Source: Nitrospirota bacterium
GTDB lineage: Bacteria > Nitrospirota > Thermodesulfovibrionia > Thermodesulfovibrionales > SM23-35
Assembly (NCBI GenBank): GCA_013388455.1
Contig: JACAFF010000005.1
Location: 1 to 64,000, forward strand
Length of the DNA stretch: 64,000 bases
Direction of reading: 5' to 3'
Shown here: positions 1 to 11,514 of the stretch, in pieces
Layout: the number at the start of each line of letters is the position of its first letter
Position numbering within the stretch: the stretch's first letter is position 1
The notes under the pieces: generated by a model
The model's input: the letters and a program-made list of their open reading frames with translations, nothing else
Databases searched by the model: none
Told to the model about the DNA's origin: nothing
Position numbers and translations under genes: made by a program

Positions 1-267
1 AATGTAGAGGTTGTAAATAAAGTTACAGAAGGCAGACCGCATATTGTTGACAAAATAAAAAATAAGGAGATAAATTTTGTAATCAATACAGTTACAGGCG
101 CACAGGCGCAGAAAGATTCTTTCTCTATACGACAGAGTTCCCTTCAGTATAAAGTACCTTTTACCACTACAATATCAGGAGCTTTTGCGGTTGTGAATGC
201 AATCGAGATGTTTAAAAAAAAGCAAATACATATAAGAACAATCCAGGAATACCACAGAAGAAAATAA
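1..267 (+). CDS. carB: Carbamoyl-phosphate synthase large subunit, C-terminal end (partial)
   Basis: The frame open from base 1 to the TAA at 265-267 encodes the last 88 residues of a carB-type protein. The stretch NFVINTVTGAQAQKDSFSIR followed by SLQYKVPFTTTISGA is typical of the C-terminal MGS-like allosteric domain, which regulates the ATP-dependent synthesis of carbamoyl phosphate for pyrimidines and arginine. The catalytic ATP-grasp domains lie outside the window. The gene ends cleanly with no sign of decay. The arginine gene argG lies further along but not in the same operon. Confidence 0.9.
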   Translation, partial: NVEVVNKVTEGRPHIVDKIKNKEINFVINTVTGAQAQKDSFSIRQSSLQYKVPFTTTISGAFAVVNAIEMFKKKQIHIRTIQEYHRRK

Positions 268-303
268 GCTCAACACGAAAGATGCATTTGAAATTAAATC
301 TCC

Positions 304-320
304 TAAGCCCAAATAATGCA
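304..320 (-). repeat. Copy of the TGCATTATT-GGGTTA dispersed motif
   Basis: Read on the minus strand this is TGCATTATTTGGGCTTA, which matches 14 of 17 bases of the motif found twice around fmdB (54752-54768 and 55122-55138). It lies about 100 bp upstream of metK. The flank to the right (TTTTTGAGTAA) is a weak inverted partner of the left arm. Confidence 0.45.
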
Positions 321-323
321 TTT

Positions 324-352
324 TTGAGTAACAGCATATAAATTTATAAAAT
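324..352 (+). promoter_or_regulatory. Candidate sigma-70-type promoter for metK
   Basis: TTGAGT at 324-329 and TAAAAT at 347-352 are separated by 17 bases. They lie 69 bp upstream of the metK ATG, and a strong ribosome-binding site (GGGGGTGA) precedes that ATG. No SAM riboswitch fold was recognised in the 153 bp gap after carB. Confidence 0.35.
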
Positions 353-420
353 ATGTTAAAATTATAATTTACAAAGTATTTATTCTATAAGTAGAAATAT
401 TATATTTGTGGGGGTGAATA

Positions 421-2864
<2,444 letters not shown>

Positions 2865-2865
2865 T

Positions 2866-3312
2866 ATGAAAGGGAAAGTCGTTTCAGTAAATATAAGCGA
2901 TAAGAAAGGAATTCGAAAAAAACCTGTAAAAGAGGCTTTTATGAAAGCTAATTTTGGTATTGAGGGTGATACTCATGCATCTTCAAGGTGGCACAGACAG
3001 GTTAGTCTTTTGGCTCTGGAGAGTATAGAGAAGATGAAGAAACAGGGACTTAAGGTAAATCCTGGTGATTTTGCAGAAAATATCACAACCGAGGGAATCG
3101 ATCTTCTTAGTCTCCCTGTTGGGACAAGAATGTCAATTGGAGATAATATAGAAGTTGAAGTGAGTCAAATAGGAAAGGTATGCCATACCCGCTGTGAAAT
3201 ATATAAAATGGCCGGCAATTGTATTATGCCCACTGAAGGAATTTTTGTAAGAGTCCTGAAAGGAGGGAAGATCGAAAAGGGAGATGAAATAGCGATCAGC
3301 TATCTGCCTTAA
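2866..3312 (+). CDS. MOSC domain protein
   Basis: The 148-residue protein is a stand-alone MOSC domain, the family named after the C-terminal domain of molybdenum cofactor sulfurase and thought to bind sulfur or Moco. Seen here are GIEGDTHA near residues 31-38, the segment VNPGDFAENITTEG and the cysteines C106, C110 and C119 in the segment CHTRCEIYKMAGNCI, of which the last corresponds to the conserved MOSC Cys. It begins just after the ahcY stop and precedes a MogA/MoaB gene, which supports a role in molybdenum cofactor handling. The exact partner enzyme is not shown by the sequence. Confidence 0.85.
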   Translation: MKGKVVSVNISDKKGIRKKPVKEAFMKANFGIEGDTHASSRWHRQVSLLALESIEKMKKQGLKVNPGDFAENITTEGIDLLSLPVGTRMSIGDNIEVEVSQIGKVCHTRCEIYKMAGNCIMPTEGIFVRVLKGGKIEKGDEIAISYLP

Positions 3313-3468
3313 GAATTCTAAAAACTCACCAATATTGTCTTTTATCGATTTAAGGAAGTTTGCCAGTCGGGCCCTCCTGTAATTCTTGAGATTCTGCTGT
3401 AAATGAGAAATTTTTGAGAGATAAATAAACCTCTTCAAAATATCATCATTTTTCCTTATCATATATAC

Positions 3469-3951
3469 ATGATTACTGTTGCTGTTTTAACAATGAGTGA
3501 TAAAGGCTCAAAGGGCGAACGTGAGGATTTAAGCGGACCACTCATTGAAGATATGCTGAAGAAAATAGGTGCGGAAGTAAAATATTATGAAATCCTGCCT
3601 GATGAAAAGGATTTAATTAAAAATAAACTTATTGAGTACAGTGAAAAAGTCGATCTCATACTTACAACAGGTGGGACTGGGCTTTCGCCAAGAGATGTAA
3701 CACCTGAGGCAACCCTTGAAATCATCGACAGGGAGGTGCCGGGTATCGCAGAAGCTATGAGGGCTGAAGGGTTGAAAAAAACGAGTAGGGCTATGCTTTC
3801 AAGATCAATAGCAGGCATCAAAGGTGCGTCATTAATCATAAACCTTCCTGGAAGCCCTAAGGCAGTAAAGGAAAATCTGGGAGTTATTCTGGATGCAATA
3901 CCTCATGCGATTGAAAAAATTAAGGGAGATACTTCAGAGTGTGCACGTTAA
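3469..3951 (+). CDS. mog: Molybdopterin adenylyltransferase, MogA/MoaB family
   Basis: Members of this family adenylate molybdopterin before molybdenum (or tungsten) insertion. The 160-residue protein is a single MoCF-biosynthesis domain with the signature TTGGTGLSPRDVTPEA at 66-81 and NLPGSPKAV at 125-133, which form the molybdopterin-binding site. The start MITVAVLTMSD is typical. A 156 bp gap separates it from the MOSC gene, but both are on the same strand and share the cofactor theme. MogA and MoaB cannot be told apart with certainty by eye. Confidence 0.88.
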   Translation: MITVAVLTMSDKGSKGEREDLSGPLIEDMLKKIGAEVKYYEILPDEKDLIKNKLIEYSEKVDLILTTGGTGLSPRDVTPEATLEIIDREVPGIAEAMRAEGLKKTSRAMLSRSIAGIKGASLIINLPGSPKAVKENLGVILDAIPHAIEKIKGDTSECAR

Positions 3952-3995
3952 TCCCTCGTAAATAAAATGGTTAAAAGCAGTTTTATATTATAAAA

Positions 3996-4718
3996 ATGCA
4001 GGATATTTCTTACACGCTGGCCTTTATTGCCGGTTTGCTATCATTTATATCACCGTGCGTTCTACCTTTGGTTCCATCATATGTCTCTTTTATAACTGGA
4101 CTTTCTTTCAAAGATCTGACAGTTACTTCTGATAAAAAAAGGATCAGATATCTGACGCTTTCAAACTCACTTGCATTTATTGCCGGTTTCTCTTTCATTT
4201 TTGTAACACTTGGAATTTCGTCATCCGTTATCGGGAGATTTTTGTTTGAATATCTGGATTTAATAAGGATAATCGGGGGAGTACTGGTAATTATCTTCGG
4301 ACTTTTCATATCAGGTATTTTAAAATTGGACCTCTTAATGAAAGAGAAAAAATTTCATTTAAGCGGAAAACCTGCAGGATATATCGGCACTTTTTTCGTA
4401 GGAATGACATTTGCTGCAGGCTGGAGTCCCTGCATCGGCCCGATACTTGGCAGCATCCTTCTTTATGCAGGCTCAAAAGGATCTGCACTTTATGGGCTTA
4501 AACTGCTCTCAATATATTCTCTCGGTCTTGCCGTGCCTTTTATCCTTTCCGCACTTGCTATGAATATTTTTTTAAGCTATTCCCAAAAAATTGTAAAATA
4601 CATGCGTTTCATTATGCTCATAAGCGGCATTATTCTGATTGTCTTTGGTATAATGCTCCTTACTGATCAAATAAGAATAATCGGTAGAATACTGCCTGAT
4701 GTTGGAATAAAATTCTAA
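3996..4718 (+). CDS. ccdA: Cytochrome c biogenesis protein CcdA
   Basis: CcdA carries reducing equivalents from cytoplasmic thioredoxin across the inner membrane, feeding heme-attachment or periplasmic disulfide-reduction systems. The 240-residue protein has six predicted hydrophobic segments. The two redox cysteines sit in SFISPCVLPLVPSY (C21) and GWSPCIGPILG (C146), the family signature. The stop overlaps the end of the convergent trpS by 4 bases. No partner thioredoxin-like (ResA/CcmG) gene lies beside it. Confidence 0.93.
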   Translation: MQDISYTLAFIAGLLSFISPCVLPLVPSYVSFITGLSFKDLTVTSDKKRIRYLTLSNSLAFIAGFSFIFVTLGISSSVIGRFLFEYLDLIRIIGGVLVIIFGLFISGILKLDLLMKEKKFHLSGKPAGYIGTFFVGMTFAAGWSPCIGPILGSILLYAGSKGSALYGLKLLSIYSLGLAVPFILSALAMNIFLSYSQKIVKYMRFIMLISGIILIVFGIMLLTDQIRIIGRILPDVGIKF

Positions 4719-5701
4719 AATAATCCTATTGCTTCCCTAACTAATTGCATGGTCTCACGCGCAACCTTTCTTGCTTTTTTTGTTCCTTGATCCACAATAT
4801 CGTTGAGAATATCTGGATTATTTAAGAGTTCATTGCGTTTTTTCCATATAGGCTCTAAAACCTTAAACATATTCTTAATGAGGATTTTTTTGCAATCAAT
4901 ACAACCGATACCGGCTGTTTTACAACCAATTGCCACTTGCTCTTTTTCTTCTTTTGAGGAAAAAATCTTATGTAGCTGGAAAACTGGTGAAAGTTCAGGG
5001 TTCCCGGGGTCGGTCTTTTTTACCCTTGCGGGATCAGTAACCATTGTTAAAATCTTTTGCTCAACTTCCCTGGGTGTATCTGAGAGATAAATAGCATTAT
5101 CATAACTCTTTGACATCTTTCTACCATCAGTGCCTATTACTTTCGGGAACTCTGTAAGTAACGCTTCAGGTTCAGGAAAAATCTCTTTATACAGATTATT
5201 GAAACGTCTTGCAATCTCACGGCTTATTTCAAGATGCGGGACTTGATCAATGCCAACAGGTACATATTTTGCTCTATAAATTATAATATCAGCTGTCTGA
5301 AGGAGTGGATAGCCAAGAAATCCATACGTAGATAAATCTTTCTCTTTGAGTTCAGATTGTTTCTCTTTATATGTTGGAACCCGCTCAAGCCAACCAAGAG
5401 GAGTTATCATTGAAAGTAATAGATGTAATTCTGCATGCTCAATAACCTTTGATTGAATGAATATTGTACATTTTTCGGGATCAAGACCAGCTGCTAAAAA
5501 GTTTATTAAGATGTCAATTGTATAATCTTTTATTGATGATGTTTCTGCATATCCTGTTGTGAGGCTATGCCAATCAGCGACAAAGTAAAAACAATCGTAT
5601 TTGTCCTGGAGATTAACCCAGTTCTGTAAAGCTCCAACAAGATTTCCGATATGAAGCTTTCCACTCGACTGCATACCACTCAAAACTCTATCTTTATTCA
5701 T
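4715..5701 (-). CDS. trpS: Tryptophanyl-tRNA synthetase
   Basis: This class I synthetase charges tRNA-Trp. The HIGH-type motif is HIGN at 17-20 and the KMSKS loop is intact at 195-199. The 328-residue length is normal. C260, C267 and C270 (GCKTAGIGCIDCKK) lie in the C-terminal helical domain; similar cysteines occur in some bacterial TrpS and may bind a metal or cluster, which is inferred only. The gene is convergent with ccdA and is followed upstream by the M50 protease gene on the same strand. Confidence 0.96.
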   Translation of the reverse strand: MNKDRVLSGMQSSGKLHIGNLVGALQNWVNLQDKYDCFYFVADWHSLTTGYAETSSIKDYTIDILINFLAAGLDPEKCTIFIQSKVIEHAELHLLLSMITPLGWLERVPTYKEKQSELKEKDLSTYGFLGYPLLQTADIIIYRAKYVPVGIDQVPHLEISREIARRFNNLYKEIFPEPEALLTEFPKVIGTDGRKMSKSYDNAIYLSDTPREVEQKILTMVTDPARVKKTDPGNPELSPVFQLHKIFSSKEEKEQVAIGCKTAGIGCIDCKKILIKNMFKVLEPIWKKRNELLNNPDILNDIVDQGTKKARKVARETMQLVREAIGLF

Positions 5702-5728
5702 AATATCACCTCATAAAAACTTAACACT

Positions 5729-6397
5729 CTAAAACATTTGAAGGATGGTTAAAAAAAAATTTACGAGTGGGATGACAAAATAATGTGCAATCCCTGTTAT
5801 TATTAGAAATAGTACTATTAAAAATCCGAAAGGCTCTATCCTGCTGAAAGATACTGCCTGCTTGTAAGGCAATATCCCTGTTAAAACCCGCCCACCATCA
5901 AGAGGGGGGATTGGAATCATATTAAATGCTGCAAGCACAACATTTACAACTACACTTGATTCGAGTATCATTTTCAAAGGAATTAATATTGTTGATATCA
6001 CAGATGATGGCATGAATATAGATAAAGGAACGACAATTAATTTGAGAATAAGTATGCTAATAACTGAGAGTAATATGTTAGTTATCGGTCCTGCAGCAGC
6101 TGATATTGCCATATCTCGTTTAGGATTTTTGAAATTCATGGGATTTATAGGGACTGGTTTTGCATAGCCAAAGACAAATTGGCCATTAGTAAAAATTATT
6201 AACATAAGCGGCATTAATATAGTACCAATTGGATCAATATGAGCGATAGGATTCAATGTAAGCCGACCCATCATCCTGGCTGTCGGGTCTCCCAATTTAT
6301 TCGCCACAAATCCATGAGAGACTTCATGGAAGGTAATTGCTATCAAAATAGGGAATGCCGAAATAATTACCTGCTGTGCAGTACTTGAAAAATCCAA
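5729..6397 (-). CDS. Site-2 protease family membrane metalloprotease (M50)
   Basis: This is a short (222-residue) M50-type intramembrane protease without a PDZ domain. It has the zinc-binding HEVSH at 24-28 in the first membrane helix and the second signature NMIPIPPLDGGRVL, which supplies the Asp ligand, near residue 165. About five hydrophobic segments are visible. Members beside trpS are common in several phyla, but substrates are unknown. It lies 27 bp upstream of trpS on the same strand and is probably co-transcribed with it. Confidence 0.88.
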   Translation of the reverse strand: MDFSSTAQQVIISAFPILIAITFHEVSHGFVANKLGDPTARMMGRLTLNPIAHIDPIGTILMPLMLIIFTNGQFVFGYAKPVPINPMNFKNPKRDMAISAAAGPITNILLSVISILILKLIVVPLSIFMPSSVISTILIPLKMILESSVVVNVVLAAFNMIPIPPLDGGRVLTGILPYKQAVSFSRIEPFGFLIVLFLIITGIAHYFVIPLVNFFLTILQMF

Positions 6398-6542
6398 TGA
6401 TTTTTAGCCTTTCTATCCATTGTATTTACTTGTAAAAATAGGATAAGACCGTGGAAAAATTATATTTCAATACTAAAAACTATACTGTGTATGAAAAACT
6501 ATTGTCAAGGTGGTTAAAAGAAAGTTATAATGTTTATTAAAG

Positions 6543-7304
6543 ATGACTGCAGTAGTCATAATTCCCGCCCGTTATGATTCGACCCGTTTTCCGGGAAAGC
6601 TATTGTATCCCCTTAAAGGCAAACCCATAATTCAATATGTTTATGAAAACTCAAAGCAATCTGATCTCGCACAAGATGTTATTATTGCAACTGACAGCAG
6701 AACGATTTTAAATGAAGTTAATGCTTTTGGTGGCAAAGCTGTTATGACTGATATAAAGCATCCTTCTGGTACTGATAGAATAGCAGAGGTTGCAGCTTCA
6801 TTGAATTATGATATAATTGTCAACGTGCAAGCAGATGAACCCCTAATACGTCCTGAAATGATTGATGAAGTAATTACTCTCCTGGAAGATTCAAGAGCCT
6901 CAATCGGAACATTAGCGAATAAAATTGATAATTGGGAAGAGATTTTAGATCCAAATACAGTAAAGGTTATTTTTGATAAAGATTGGTTTGCAATATATTT
7001 TTCGAGGGCTCCGATACCATATCACAGAGATGAATGGAGAAACTTGTCAGAAATTCAAAATTCAAAATTTAAAATTCAAAAAATTTATAAACATATAGGC
7101 ATCTACAGTTACAGGAAAGATATACTCCTTTCACTCACAAAAATGAAGCAAACACCTCTGGAAAAGATTGAAAAACTAGAACAATTACGTGCAATCGAAA
7201 CCGGGTTGAAGATCAAAATAAAAGAGACAATCTTTAAAACTCATGGGGTTGATACCCCTGAAGACTTGGAAAGGGTGGAAAAATGTCTAAATACATCTTT
7301 GTAA
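6543..7304 (+). CDS. kdsB: 3-deoxy-manno-octulosonate cytidylyltransferase (CMP-Kdo synthetase)
   Basis: KdsB activates Kdo with CTP for transfer to lipid A. Hallmarks are [16 protein letters not shown] at the N-terminus, [10 protein letters not shown] at about 93-102, and the C-terminal [11 protein letters not shown]. At 169-180 the protein carries an insertion-like stretch rich in N, S, K, F, I and Q, encoded by near-repeats of attcaaaa at about 7047-7085, where E. coli KdsB has an unrelated loop. The frame stays open. The gene overlaps pyrG by 22 bp, and the kdsA and kpsF genes follow, so the whole Kdo pathway up to CMP-Kdo is clustered with the gene for its CTP supply. Confidence 0.94.
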   Translation: MTAVVIIPARYDSTRFPGKLLYPLKGKPIIQYVYENSKQSDLAQDVIIATDSRTILNEVNAFGGKAVMTDIKHPSGTDRIAEVAASLNYDIIVNVQADEPLIRPEMIDEVITLLEDSRASIGTLANKIDNWEEILDPNTVKVIFDKDWFAIYFSRAPIPYHRDEWRNLSEIQNSKFKIQKIYKHIGIYSYRKDILLSLTKMKQTPLEKIEKLEQLRAIETGLKIKIKETIFKTHGVDTPEDLERVEKCLNTSL

Positions 7305-8959
7305 CAGGTGGAGTCGTTTCAGCTCTTGGTAAAGGTATAGCTGCTGCTGCTACGGGTGCTCTGCTTGAGGCACGGGGTTTGAAAGTTACACTGCAAAAAC
7401 TTGACCCATATATCAATGTTGATCCAGGGACTCTCAGCCCCTTTCAGCACGGCGAAGTTTATGTAACTGACGATGGGATAGAAACAGATCTTGACCTTGG
7501 CCATTATGAAAGATTTACTTCGATAAGGACATCAAAAGCAAATAATTATACAACAGGAAAGATTTACTACAATGTAATAATAAAGGAACGACAGGGGGAA
7601 TATTTAGGTGAGACTGTCCAGGTAGTCCCTCATATTACTGATGAGATAAAAAGGGCAATAAAATCTGTTAGTAATGACTATGATGTCGTTATTGTTGAAA
7701 TCGGAGGAACCATCGGGGACATAGAAAGCCTTCCTTTTCTTGAAGCAATAAGACAAATCAGATATGACGTTGGTAGGGAGAATGTACTTTACATGCATCT
7801 TACTCTCATTCCATATGTAAAAACAGCAGGGGAGCTTAAGACAAAACCCACACAACACAGTGTGAAAGAGTTCAGGGAGATAGGTATTCAACCAGATATT
7901 CTGTTATGCCGAACTGAGGTTCCTTTGCCTCCAGAAACAAAAAAGAAAATAGCAATACATTGTAATCTCGATATAGATGCAGTTATAGCCGCAATAGATG
8001 TAGAAACGATTTATGAAGTGCCGCTAATGTTACATAATGAAGGTCTTGATCAACTTATAGATAAAAAACTCAGATTGAATACAAAAGAATCGGAGCTAAC
8101 AATCTGGAAAGATATAGTTAGAAAAATAAAAGAACCTAAGAATGAGGTCAACATTGCTATTGTTGGCAAGTATACGGGTCTGAAAGATTCCTACAAAAGC
8201 CTTTATGAAGCACTTATTCACGGGGGCATCGCTAATGATACACGTGTGAATCTGAACTGGGTGGATTCAGAAGAGATTGAAATCCATGATCCTGATAGAT
8301 TTTTAACTGATGCTGACGGGGTTCTTGTGCCAGGCGGATTTGGATATAGAGGAATTGAAGGCAAGGTAAAGGCTATCCGGTATGCACGTGAAAAAAAGAT
8401 TCCATATTTCGGAATATGTCTTGGGATGCAGTGCGCTGTAATAGAATTTGCAAGAAATATATGCGGTTTGTCAGCAAATAGTACAGAATTTAATTTTAAT
8501 ACAAAAGATCCTGTTATATATCTCATGGAGAGATGGTATAACTTCAGAAAGGGAAGCCTTGAAGAGCGTTCAGAAGAATCAAATAAAGGTGGTACCATGA
8601 GACTAGGAGCTTATCCATGTATTCTAAAAGAAAATTCTAATGCCTTCAGGGCGTATGGCATAAAGGAAATTTCAGAACGGCACAGACACAGATATGAATT
8701 CAATAACACATACAGGGATATATTAACAAGTCATGGTTTAAAAATTAGTGGTTTAAGCCCTGATGGAGAATTAGTAGAAATTATAGAAATAGAAGATCAT
8801 CCCTGGTTTCTTGGATGTCAGTTTCATCCTGAATTCAAATCAAGGCCAACAGACCCTCATCCCTTATTCAGGGCCTTTATTGAAGCATCTCTTAGAGAAA
8901 AAAGGTCTTTATTCCCTTATATGGAGATAAGTACCGAAGAAAAAGGCAGAGGCATATGA
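7283..8959 (+). CDS. pyrG: CTP synthase
   Basis: PyrG makes CTP from UTP, ATP and glutamine. The 558-residue protein has the N-terminal synthetase domain with [11 protein letters not shown] (9-19) and [10 protein letters not shown] (41-50), then a class I glutaminase domain with the nucleophile Cys379 in GICLGMQ and a C-terminal [11 protein letters not shown] 7283 has a GGGTGG ribosome site and lies inside the end of kdsB, which points to translational coupling. CTP is the co-substrate of KdsB, so the arrangement makes metabolic sense. Confidence 0.97.
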   Translation: MSKYIFVTGGVVSALGKGIAAAATGALLEARGLKVTLQKLDPYINVDPGTLSPFQHGEVYVTDDGIETDLDLGHYERFTSIRTSKANNYTTGKIYYNVIIKERQGEYLGETVQVVPHITDEIKRAIKSVSNDYDVVIVEIGGTIGDIESLPFLEAIRQIRYDVGRENVLYMHLTLIPYVKTAGELKTKPTQHSVKEFREIGIQPDILLCRTEVPLPPETKKKIAIHCNLDIDAVIAAIDVETIYEVPLMLHNEGLDQLIDKKLRLNTKESELTIWKDIVRKIKEPKNEVNIAIVGKYTGLKDSYKSLYEALIHGGIANDTRVNLNWVDSEEIEIHDPDRFLTDADGVLVPGGFGYRGIEGKVKAIRYAREKKIPYFGICLGMQCAVIEFARNICGLSANSTEFNFNTKDPVIYLMERWYNFRKGSLEERSEESNKGGTMRLGAYPCILKENSNAFRAYGIKEISERHRHRYEFNNTYRDILTSHGLKISGLSPDGELVEIIEIEDHPWFLGCQFHPEFKSRPTDPHPLFRAFIEASLREKRSLFPYMEISTEEKGRGI

Positions 8960-8983
8960 TAGCAATGAATCTTATTAATAAAT

Positions 8984-9811
8984 ATGACTAAGGAAATAAA
9001 AATCGCAAATGCAAAGATTGGAGGGGATAACCCCATTTTCATCATTGCGGGCCCTTGTTCAATTGAAAGTGAAGAGATTGTATTTTATTCTGCTGGTAAA
9101 TTAAAGAAAATATGTAGTTCGCTTAATCTTTTTCTTTTATTCAAAAGTTCATACGATAAAGCAAATCGGACTTCTATATCTTCTTTCAGGGGGCCTGGTT
9201 TACAAAAGGGGCTTGAAATTCTCTCACGTGTAAAAAGCAAATATAATATTCCCATCCTTTCAGATGTTCATTCGGTGGAAGAAATAAAACAGGCATCAGA
9301 AGTTCTCGATGTCATCCAGATTCCAGCTTTTCTATGTAGACAGACTGACTTGATTCTTGCAGCCGCTAATACAGGTAAACCAGTAAATATAAAAAAGGGT
9401 CAATTTATTGCTCCGTGGGATGTAAAAAATATCATTAAAAAATTTACTTCAACAGGTAATCATAAGCTCTTCATTACTGAAAGAGGAACTTCTTTCGGAT
9501 ATAACAATCTCGTTGTTGATTTCAGGTCTTTTCCAATAATGCGATCATTTGGTTATCCTGTAATCTTTGATGTTACACACAGTCTTCAATTACCAGGGGG
9601 AATGGGAAAAAGTTCAGGCGGTCAGAGAGAGTTTGCAGAACATCTTGCAAGAGCAGCGGTGGCAGCGGGTGTTGATGGGCTTTTTATAGAAGTCCATCCA
9701 GATCCAGATAAAGCTCTGTGCGATGGCCCAAATATGATCAGATTAGATAAAGTAAAAAAGATACTTACTATTGTTAAAACAATAGATGGATTAATAAAAA
9801 ATAAAAGGTAA
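8984..9811 (+). CDS. kdsA: 3-deoxy-8-phosphooctulonate synthase (Kdo-8-phosphate synthase)
   Basis: KdsA condenses arabinose 5-phosphate with phosphoenolpyruvate. The 275-residue protein shows the family landmarks FIIAGPCSIES near residue 19, SSYDKANRTSISSFRGPG near 58-75, KKGQFIAPWD near 136-145 and FDVTHSLQLPGG near 193-204. It sits 24 bp after pyrG. Downstream is the arabinose-5-phosphate isomerase that supplies its substrate. Whether the enzyme is metal-dependent was not decided. Confidence 0.96.
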   Translation: MTKEIKIANAKIGGDNPIFIIAGPCSIESEEIVFYSAGKLKKICSSLNLFLLFKSSYDKANRTSISSFRGPGLQKGLEILSRVKSKYNIPILSDVHSVEEIKQASEVLDVIQIPAFLCRQTDLILAAANTGKPVNIKKGQFIAPWDVKNIIKKFTSTGNHKLFITERGTSFGYNNLVVDFRSFPIMRSFGYPVIFDVTHSLQLPGGMGKSSGGQREFAEHLARAAVAAGVDGLFIEVHPDPDKALCDGPNMIRLDKVKKILTIVKTIDGLIKNKR

Positions 9812-9859
9812 TGCAAGTGATTTTAATTGTTCCAGAAAAGATTGGAGAAGAAAATTTTT

Positions 9860-10828
9860 ATGGTTAATATTCTCGACATTGCTAAAAGAGTCTTGAAAAT
9901 AGAGGCGGAAGCTATCTTTTCATTAATAGAAAAAATGAACAATAATTTTGAAAAGGCGGTTGAAATAATTTACAGTAGCAAAGGAAGGGTTGTGGTTACC
10001 GGCATGGGGAAATCAGGAATTGTTGGTAAAAAGATTGCAGCTACTCTTGCTTCAACTGGAACACCTGCCTTCTTCCTCCATCCTGCAGAAGCAAGTCACG
10101 GAGACCTCGGAATGGTTACATCCAATGATGTGATTATCGCTATTTCAAATAGTGGTGAGACAGAGGAGATACTCGGATTAATCCCCTTTCTGAAAAGATT
10201 CAATATCACTATTATCTCAATAACAGGAAGTATGGATTCATCACTTTCCAAGGCTTCTGATGTAGTATTGAATATTTCTGTCAAAGAAGAAGCTTGTCCA
10301 TTTGGTGTTGTTCCAACTGCTTCGACAACTGCAACAATGGCTATGGGAGATGCACTCGCAATTGCTCTACTTTCAAAAAGAGGCTTTAAAGAAGAAGATT
10401 TTGCATTTTTTCACCCAAAAGGAAGCATCGGCAAGAAATTCTTCGTTAAAGTTAAAGATCTAATGCATTCAGGTAATAACTTGCCTCTGGTATACACAGA
10501 TACTCTTACATCAAAGGCGTTAATAGAGATGTCTGCTAAAAGATTAGGACATGCAATTGTAATTGATAGGGAAGGCTGTTTACGGGGTGTGATAACAGAT
10601 GGGGATATTCGTAGAGGACTTGAAAAGCATGGAGGAAAGTTATTCGAGATGCTGGCAGGTGAAGTAATGACAAAAAATCCAAAAACCATACCAGAAGAAG
10701 AGTTGGCAGCCAAAGCATTATCTATTATGGAAAGTTATTCAATAACAGCCCTTATCGTTCCTGATAAAGAAGGGAAACCCGTAGGAATTATTCATCTTCA
10801 TGACATACTGAAACAGGGAATAGTTTAA
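9860..10828 (+). CDS. kdsD: Arabinose-5-phosphate isomerase (KpsF/GutQ/KdsD)
   Basis: The enzyme converts ribulose 5-phosphate to arabinose 5-phosphate, the first committed step of Kdo synthesis. It has a SIS sugar-isomerase domain (VVVTGMGKSGIVGKKIAATLASTG, with HPAEASHGDLGMV and ISNSGETEEI) followed by two CBS domains from about residue 195 onward. ATG 9860 matches where relatives begin (MVNILDIAKRVL); a TTG at 9827 is also in frame but has no ribosome site. A GGAG lies 12 bases before ATG 9860, a rather long spacing. It completes the kdsB-kdsA-kdsD set. Confidence 0.93.
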   Translation: MVNILDIAKRVLKIEAEAIFSLIEKMNNNFEKAVEIIYSSKGRVVVTGMGKSGIVGKKIAATLASTGTPAFFLHPAEASHGDLGMVTSNDVIIAISNSGETEEILGLIPFLKRFNITIISITGSMDSSLSKASDVVLNISVKEEACPFGVVPTASTTATMAMGDALAIALLSKRGFKEEDFAFFHPKGSIGKKFFVKVKDLMHSGNNLPLVYTDTLTSKALIEMSAKRLGHAIVIDREGCLRGVITDGDIRRGLEKHGGKLFEMLAGEVMTKNPKTIPEEELAAKALSIMESYSITALIVPDKEGKPVGIIHLHDILKQGIV

Positions 10829-10834
10829 CTCCAA

Positions 10835-11428
10835 TCAGACTGATACAGCCCATTTTAGTCTTGTAATCAGGCGTTCAAATTCCATCCCATAACGTTCTTC
10901 ATGTTCTGATAGAAATTCTGAAAGTCTTGCCTGTACTGCTTCATCAACAGAAACTGCAGCTTGAAGAACCGTTCTCCCATCTGGCATTCTTACAGGCTTG
11001 AGACGCAACTGCGGATTTCTCTCAATCGCTTCTCTCATCTCTTTCTCAGCCCTTTCTTTGCCATCCCGATATTCACTTCTTATCAATTCTATCGCCTTAA
11101 TCATATCCTCAATCATAGAAATATTCTTGGAGTTTTTTAAGGTTTCAATAGCAAGTATCCCGTCTTTTCGTTTCTGGAATTCTTCAGGAATGTCTCCAAG
11201 TCCTATTGCATCTATCAAACTGATCTGCGCCTCTATTAGGAGAGATAAATTATAGCCTTTCAACTTCTGCCACAATCCATCACGGTCAAGTTGGCCTTTA
11301 TAAAATTCTGCAAGTACAGATTTCACTTTCTCTTTGTTTTCTAAATTTTCCTTTTCTTCAGCAGTAAGCTTCCCGATCTCTTCTGCTTTTTCCATAGCCT
11401 TCTCAAAAGCACTTTTAATTTTACCCAT
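10835..11428 (-). CDS. Conserved-looking hypothetical protein, helical
   Basis: I do not recognise this 197-residue protein. It is soluble, highly charged and probably mostly helical. The first 60 residues are rich in Lys and Glu. A central part (LIEAQISLIDAIGLGDIPEEF) is more hydrophobic, and the C-terminal third contains PVRMPDGRTVLQAAVSVDEAVQ. There is no signal peptide or membrane helix. It is convergent with kdsD, 6 bp away, and has a GGAAGGAGTT-type ribosome site just upstream of its ATG. Base composition looks like its neighbours, so it is probably a real vertically inherited gene of unknown role. Confidence 0.75.
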   Translation of the reverse strand: MGKIKSAFEKAMEKAEEIGKLTAEEKENLENKEKVKSVLAEFYKGQLDRDGLWQKLKGYNLSLLIEAQISLIDAIGLGDIPEEFQKRKDGILAIETLKNSKNISMIEDMIKAIELIRSEYRDGKERAEKEMREAIERNPQLRLKPVRMPDGRTVLQAAVSVDEAVQARLSEFLSEHEERYGMEFERLITRLKWAVSV

Positions 11429-11514
11429 AAGAACTCCTTCCTTCTTTTATAAATCTCGTTAAAACTATTTTACAAATATTAATATATCTAAAGCTACCTC
11501 TATCATATAAAACT

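Noticed and set aside
268-420. SAM riboswitch upstream of metK
   Set aside because: No P1-P4 pattern or conserved core of SAM-I, II or IV was recognised; only a possible promoter and a repeat are visible.
9827-9859. TTG start for kdsD
   Set aside because: No ribosome site; the protein family starts at the ATG 33 bases later.
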